Shown one piece after another: positions 5,083 to 6,352 of a stretch of 6,352 nt of DNA (its first letter is position 1; each line of letters opens with the position of its first letter). Made by a program: the position numbers and the translations under genes. The notes under the pieces are model-generated. The model was not told where the DNA came from. It did not search any database and saw nothing but the letters and a program-made list of their open reading frames with translations. This DNA comes from Streptosporangiaceae bacterium (GTDB taxonomy: Bacteria > Actinomycetota > Actinomycetes > Streptosporangiales > Streptosporangiaceae), in contig JASHQP010000014.1 in assembly GCA_030039095.1 (NCBI GenBank), positions 1 to 6,352 on the forward strand, given 5' to 3'.

Positions 5083-5102
5083 TTGCCTCATGAGGGAGGC
5101 AA
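5083..5102. repeat. Inverted repeat TTGCCTC-N6-GAGGCAA
   Basis: Perfect 7-bp arms (5083-5089 and 5096-5102) overlap a 10-bp palindrome CCTCATGAGG (5086-5095), so two dyads share bases. It lies 11 bp after the tandem C/G boxes and may be part of the same control region. The rest of 5103-5245 shows no clear -35/-10 pair. Confidence 0.45.
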
Positions 5103-5245
5103 TCCAGGCGCGCCAGCGCGGGACGCGGGCCGGCGGCTGACGTTGCAGCGCGGTCTGTGCTGGTATTCAGCGTGCCTTCAGCTGGGCTCGCGATCCTGCG
5201 CCTGGGGAGTGTGGAGTCCCCACGCCCGGAAGGAGCCGTCTTCCG

Positions 5246-5932
5246 ATGACGGACGAGTCGTCAGACAACAACCTGGCTTGGTGGATGCCGCCTGACCGGC
5301 CCGACCCCGCAGAGCACGAAGACATCATCGAACTGGGACCGGTGGACGCGACGCGGCCGATCGGGCCGATGAGCTTGCGTAATCCAGCACGCCGTCCTTA
5401 CCTGCTCGCGGGCGTTGCGGTTGCCGCGCTGCTCGGCGGCGGAGGCGCGGCCCTCGCCGTGGGCAACTCGGGAACGCCCGCCGCCGCGCAGAACGCCGTG
5501 ACATCGACTCCGGTTCCCGCACCGTCACCGGGAGCGCCCGGGACCCACCGCGTCTTCCGTCACTTCGGCGGCAGCTTCGCGCCGTTCGGAATGCTTCACG
5601 GCCAGTTCGTGGTCGCCAAGTCCGGCGGCGGCTACCAGACCGTCGACGTGCAGGACGGGCAGGTAACGGCCGTGAGCACGACGTCGATCACGGTGAAGAG
5701 CTCGGATGGGTTCACAAAGACCTACGTGGTCACGAGTTCGACGACGGTGGACGCCCAGCGGGACGGAATCGGCTCCGTCAAGGTCGGCAACCAGGCTTCG
5801 GTGCTGGCAACGGTCAGCGGCAGCACGGTCACCGCGACAAACATCGCCGACATGACCCTGCTGCAGCAGAACCGGCCGGGGTTCGGCGGTTCCTGGCACG
5901 GATCGGGCGGCGGCACGGCCCAGCCCGGGTGA
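5246..5932 (+). CDS. Single-pass membrane protein with DUF5666-like extracytoplasmic domain
   Basis: The product has 228 residues. ATG 5246 follows GGAAGGAG (5228-5235) at 10 nt. Residues 1-50 are hydrophilic and acidic (cytoplasmic side), ending in the basic stop NPARR (46-50). A membrane span, YLLAGVAVAALLGGGGAALAV, covers about 52-72. A Pro/Ser/Ala-rich linker (75-100) follows. Then comes a His/Phe/Gly patch, HRVFRHFGGSFAPFGMLHG (101-119). A beta-rich domain (about 120-204) carries the pattern 'G.V.AVSTTSITVKSSDG', 'TSSTTVDA', 'VKVGNQASVLATVSGSTVTATNI'. That strand pattern resembles DUF5666, a small repeated beta domain of secreted or anchored proteins. The C-terminus is Gly/Ser-rich. It therefore probably sits in the cell membrane with the beta domain outside. 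Its function is unknown. The metal-sensor-like boxes upstream and the histidines make a metal or stress link conceivable, but that is speculation. It is monocistronic, with a terminator 28 nt after the stop. Confidence 0.85.
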   Translation: MTDESSDNNLAWWMPPDRPDPAEHEDIIELGPVDATRPIGPMSLRNPARRPYLLAGVAVAALLGGGGAALAVGNSGTPAAAQNAVTSTPVPAPSPGAPGTHRVFRHFGGSFAPFGMLHGQFVVAKSGGGYQTVDVQDGQVTAVSTTSITVKSSDGFTKTYVVTSSTTVDAQRDGIGSVKVGNQASVLATVSGSTVTATNIADMTLLQQNRPGFGGSWHGSGGGTAQPG

Positions 5933-5960
5933 GCGGCACCGCGTCGTAGCGCGGCAGCAC

Positions 5961-6002
5961 GTCTGGGACCCGGCTCGCCCAGCACCGGGCTGGGTCCCAG
6001 AC
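5961..6002 (+). terminator. Terminator of the membrane-protein gene, with a competing inner hairpin
   Basis: GTCTGGGACCC (5961-5971) pairs perfectly with GGGTCCCAGAC (5992-6002), 11 bp. A second hairpin, CCCAGC (5978-5983) with GCTGGG (5989-5994), shares bases with the right arm, so the two exclude each other in part; a smaller GCCC/GGGC (5977-5980 with 5987-5990) fits inside the outer stem. It ends 45 bp before the polymerase start, so it also insulates that gene. Confidence 0.75.
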
Positions 6003-6047
6003 ACCAACCCGGCGTTCTGTCAGACCCATGCCGCACAATCTGATGGT

Positions 6048-6352
6048 GTGCGGGTAGCTGTCGCGCCGGGACCCATGACGGCGGATGGGAAGCCGGGCGG
6101 GGGCCTGCTGTGCGAGCTCTCGGGTGACGGCAGCCGGCCCGGGCGTCGCGTAACGGCCACCGATCTCTGCCAGGCCGTCGTCGGCTATGAGCGGTCCGCG
6201 GAGGGCAGCGTGCGGTGGGTGTGGCCCAGTGGCGCCGACCTCTACCCGGCTCTGCTGCGCGGGGGGGTGCGAGTGGGCCGCTGTCACGACGTGACGCTGG
6301 CCGAGCGGTTGCTGCTCGGCCGGGACGGCCGCGGCGAAGAGCCAGCCTCCCT
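6048..6352 (+). CDS. Bifunctional 3'-5' exonuclease/DNA polymerase (family A-like), N-terminal part, cut by the window end
   Basis: The frame is open from GTG 6048 to the window edge, giving 101 codons. The start MRVAVAPGP, the segment RWVWPSGADLYPALLRGGVRVGRCHD (57-81) and TLAERLLLGRDGRGEEPAS (83-101) match what I recall of an actinobacterial protein annotated as bifunctional 3'-5' exonuclease/DNA polymerase. That protein is a Pol I-like enzyme of about 550 residues in which 'W.W......YP.LL..GVRV.RCHD..L.E.LLLG..GR' begins the exonuclease-like domain. The catalytic and palm motifs lie beyond the window and cannot be checked. No Shine-Dalgarno precedes the GTG. A weak -10-like CACAAT (6034-6039) ends 8 nt before it, so a leaderless transcript is possible. 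The nearby ATG at 6043 is out of frame and the in-frame ATG at 6075 would remove conserved residues. Confidence 0.8.
   Translation, partial: MRVAVAPGPMTADGKPGGGLLCELSGDGSRPGRRVTATDLCQAVVGYERSAEGSVRWVWPSGADLYPALLRGGVRVGRCHDVTLAERLLLGRDGRGEEPAS

Noticed and set aside
4561..5295. 244-codon + strand frame overlapping the 4173 gene
   Set aside because: It runs through a 14-bp terminator and the tandem operator boxes and has Arg/Pro/Ser shadow composition; the 4173 frame has the better start and codon bias.
5525..6287. Overlapping minus-strand frames opposite the membrane-protein and polymerase genes
   Set aside because: They have no ribosome-binding sites, no recognisable domains and cross a strong terminator hairpin.
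1..6352. CRISPR array, insertion sequence, prophage or defence island
   Set aside because: No spaced repeat array, transposase, integrase, terminal inverted repeats or toxin/nuclease genes are visible; the gene content is conserved chromosomal core plus a few single genes.

Overview
This is a chromosomal window from a high-GC actinomycete. The evidence is strong G/C bias at third codon positions, GTG starts, hairpin terminators without U-tracts, and the gene order purM / DUF3073 / valine (Leu/Glu/Phe/Val-type) dehydrogenase / conserved hypothetical / bldC. From memory, this is the order around purM, vdh and bldC in Streptomyces coelicolor (about SCO4087 to SCO4091). The genus cannot be fixed from the sequence; a Streptomyces relative or another filamentous actinobacterium fits.

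Layout: 1-106 is the 3' end of purM (+). 107-223 is a short convergent intergenic stretch with a 14-bp tandem repeat. 224-622 (-) encodes a DUF3073 protein with an unusually long Asp/Glu tail. 623-978 is gene-free. 979-2070 (-) encodes the branched-chain amino acid dehydrogenase, starting at a GTG behind AGGAG. 2071-2216 is a divergent promoter region. 2217-3158 (+) encodes a conserved protein of unknown function. 3159-3417 is the bldC leader, rich in inverted repeats. 3418-3621 (+) is bldC, followed by a perfect hairpin terminator. 3686-4172 has no convincing gene but is dense in palindromes: a possible cloverleaf RNA, a 12-bp palindrome and an operator-like TGATTACTC/GAGTAATCA dyad. 4173-4979 (+) encodes an uncharacterised protein with a disordered C-terminal half, closed by a 14-bp hairpin. 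4980-5245 carries tandem C4TG5 boxes resembling CsoR/RcnR-family operators. 5246-5932 (+) encodes a single-pass membrane protein with a DUF5666-like outer domain, followed by an 11-bp hairpin. 6048-6352 (+) is the 5' part of an actinobacterial bifunctional 3'-5' exonuclease/DNA polymerase.

The left part (purM to bldC) is a conserved core block combining purine synthesis, branched-chain amino acid catabolism and a developmental regulator. The right part (4173 onward) holds separate monocistronic units, each with its own ribosome-binding site or terminator. I see no mobile element, CRISPR array, tRNA, rRNA or defence cassette. No clearly new system is evident. The most interesting material is non-coding: the bldC leader, the palindrome-rich stretch after bldC, and the tandem metal-sensor-like boxes before the membrane protein.
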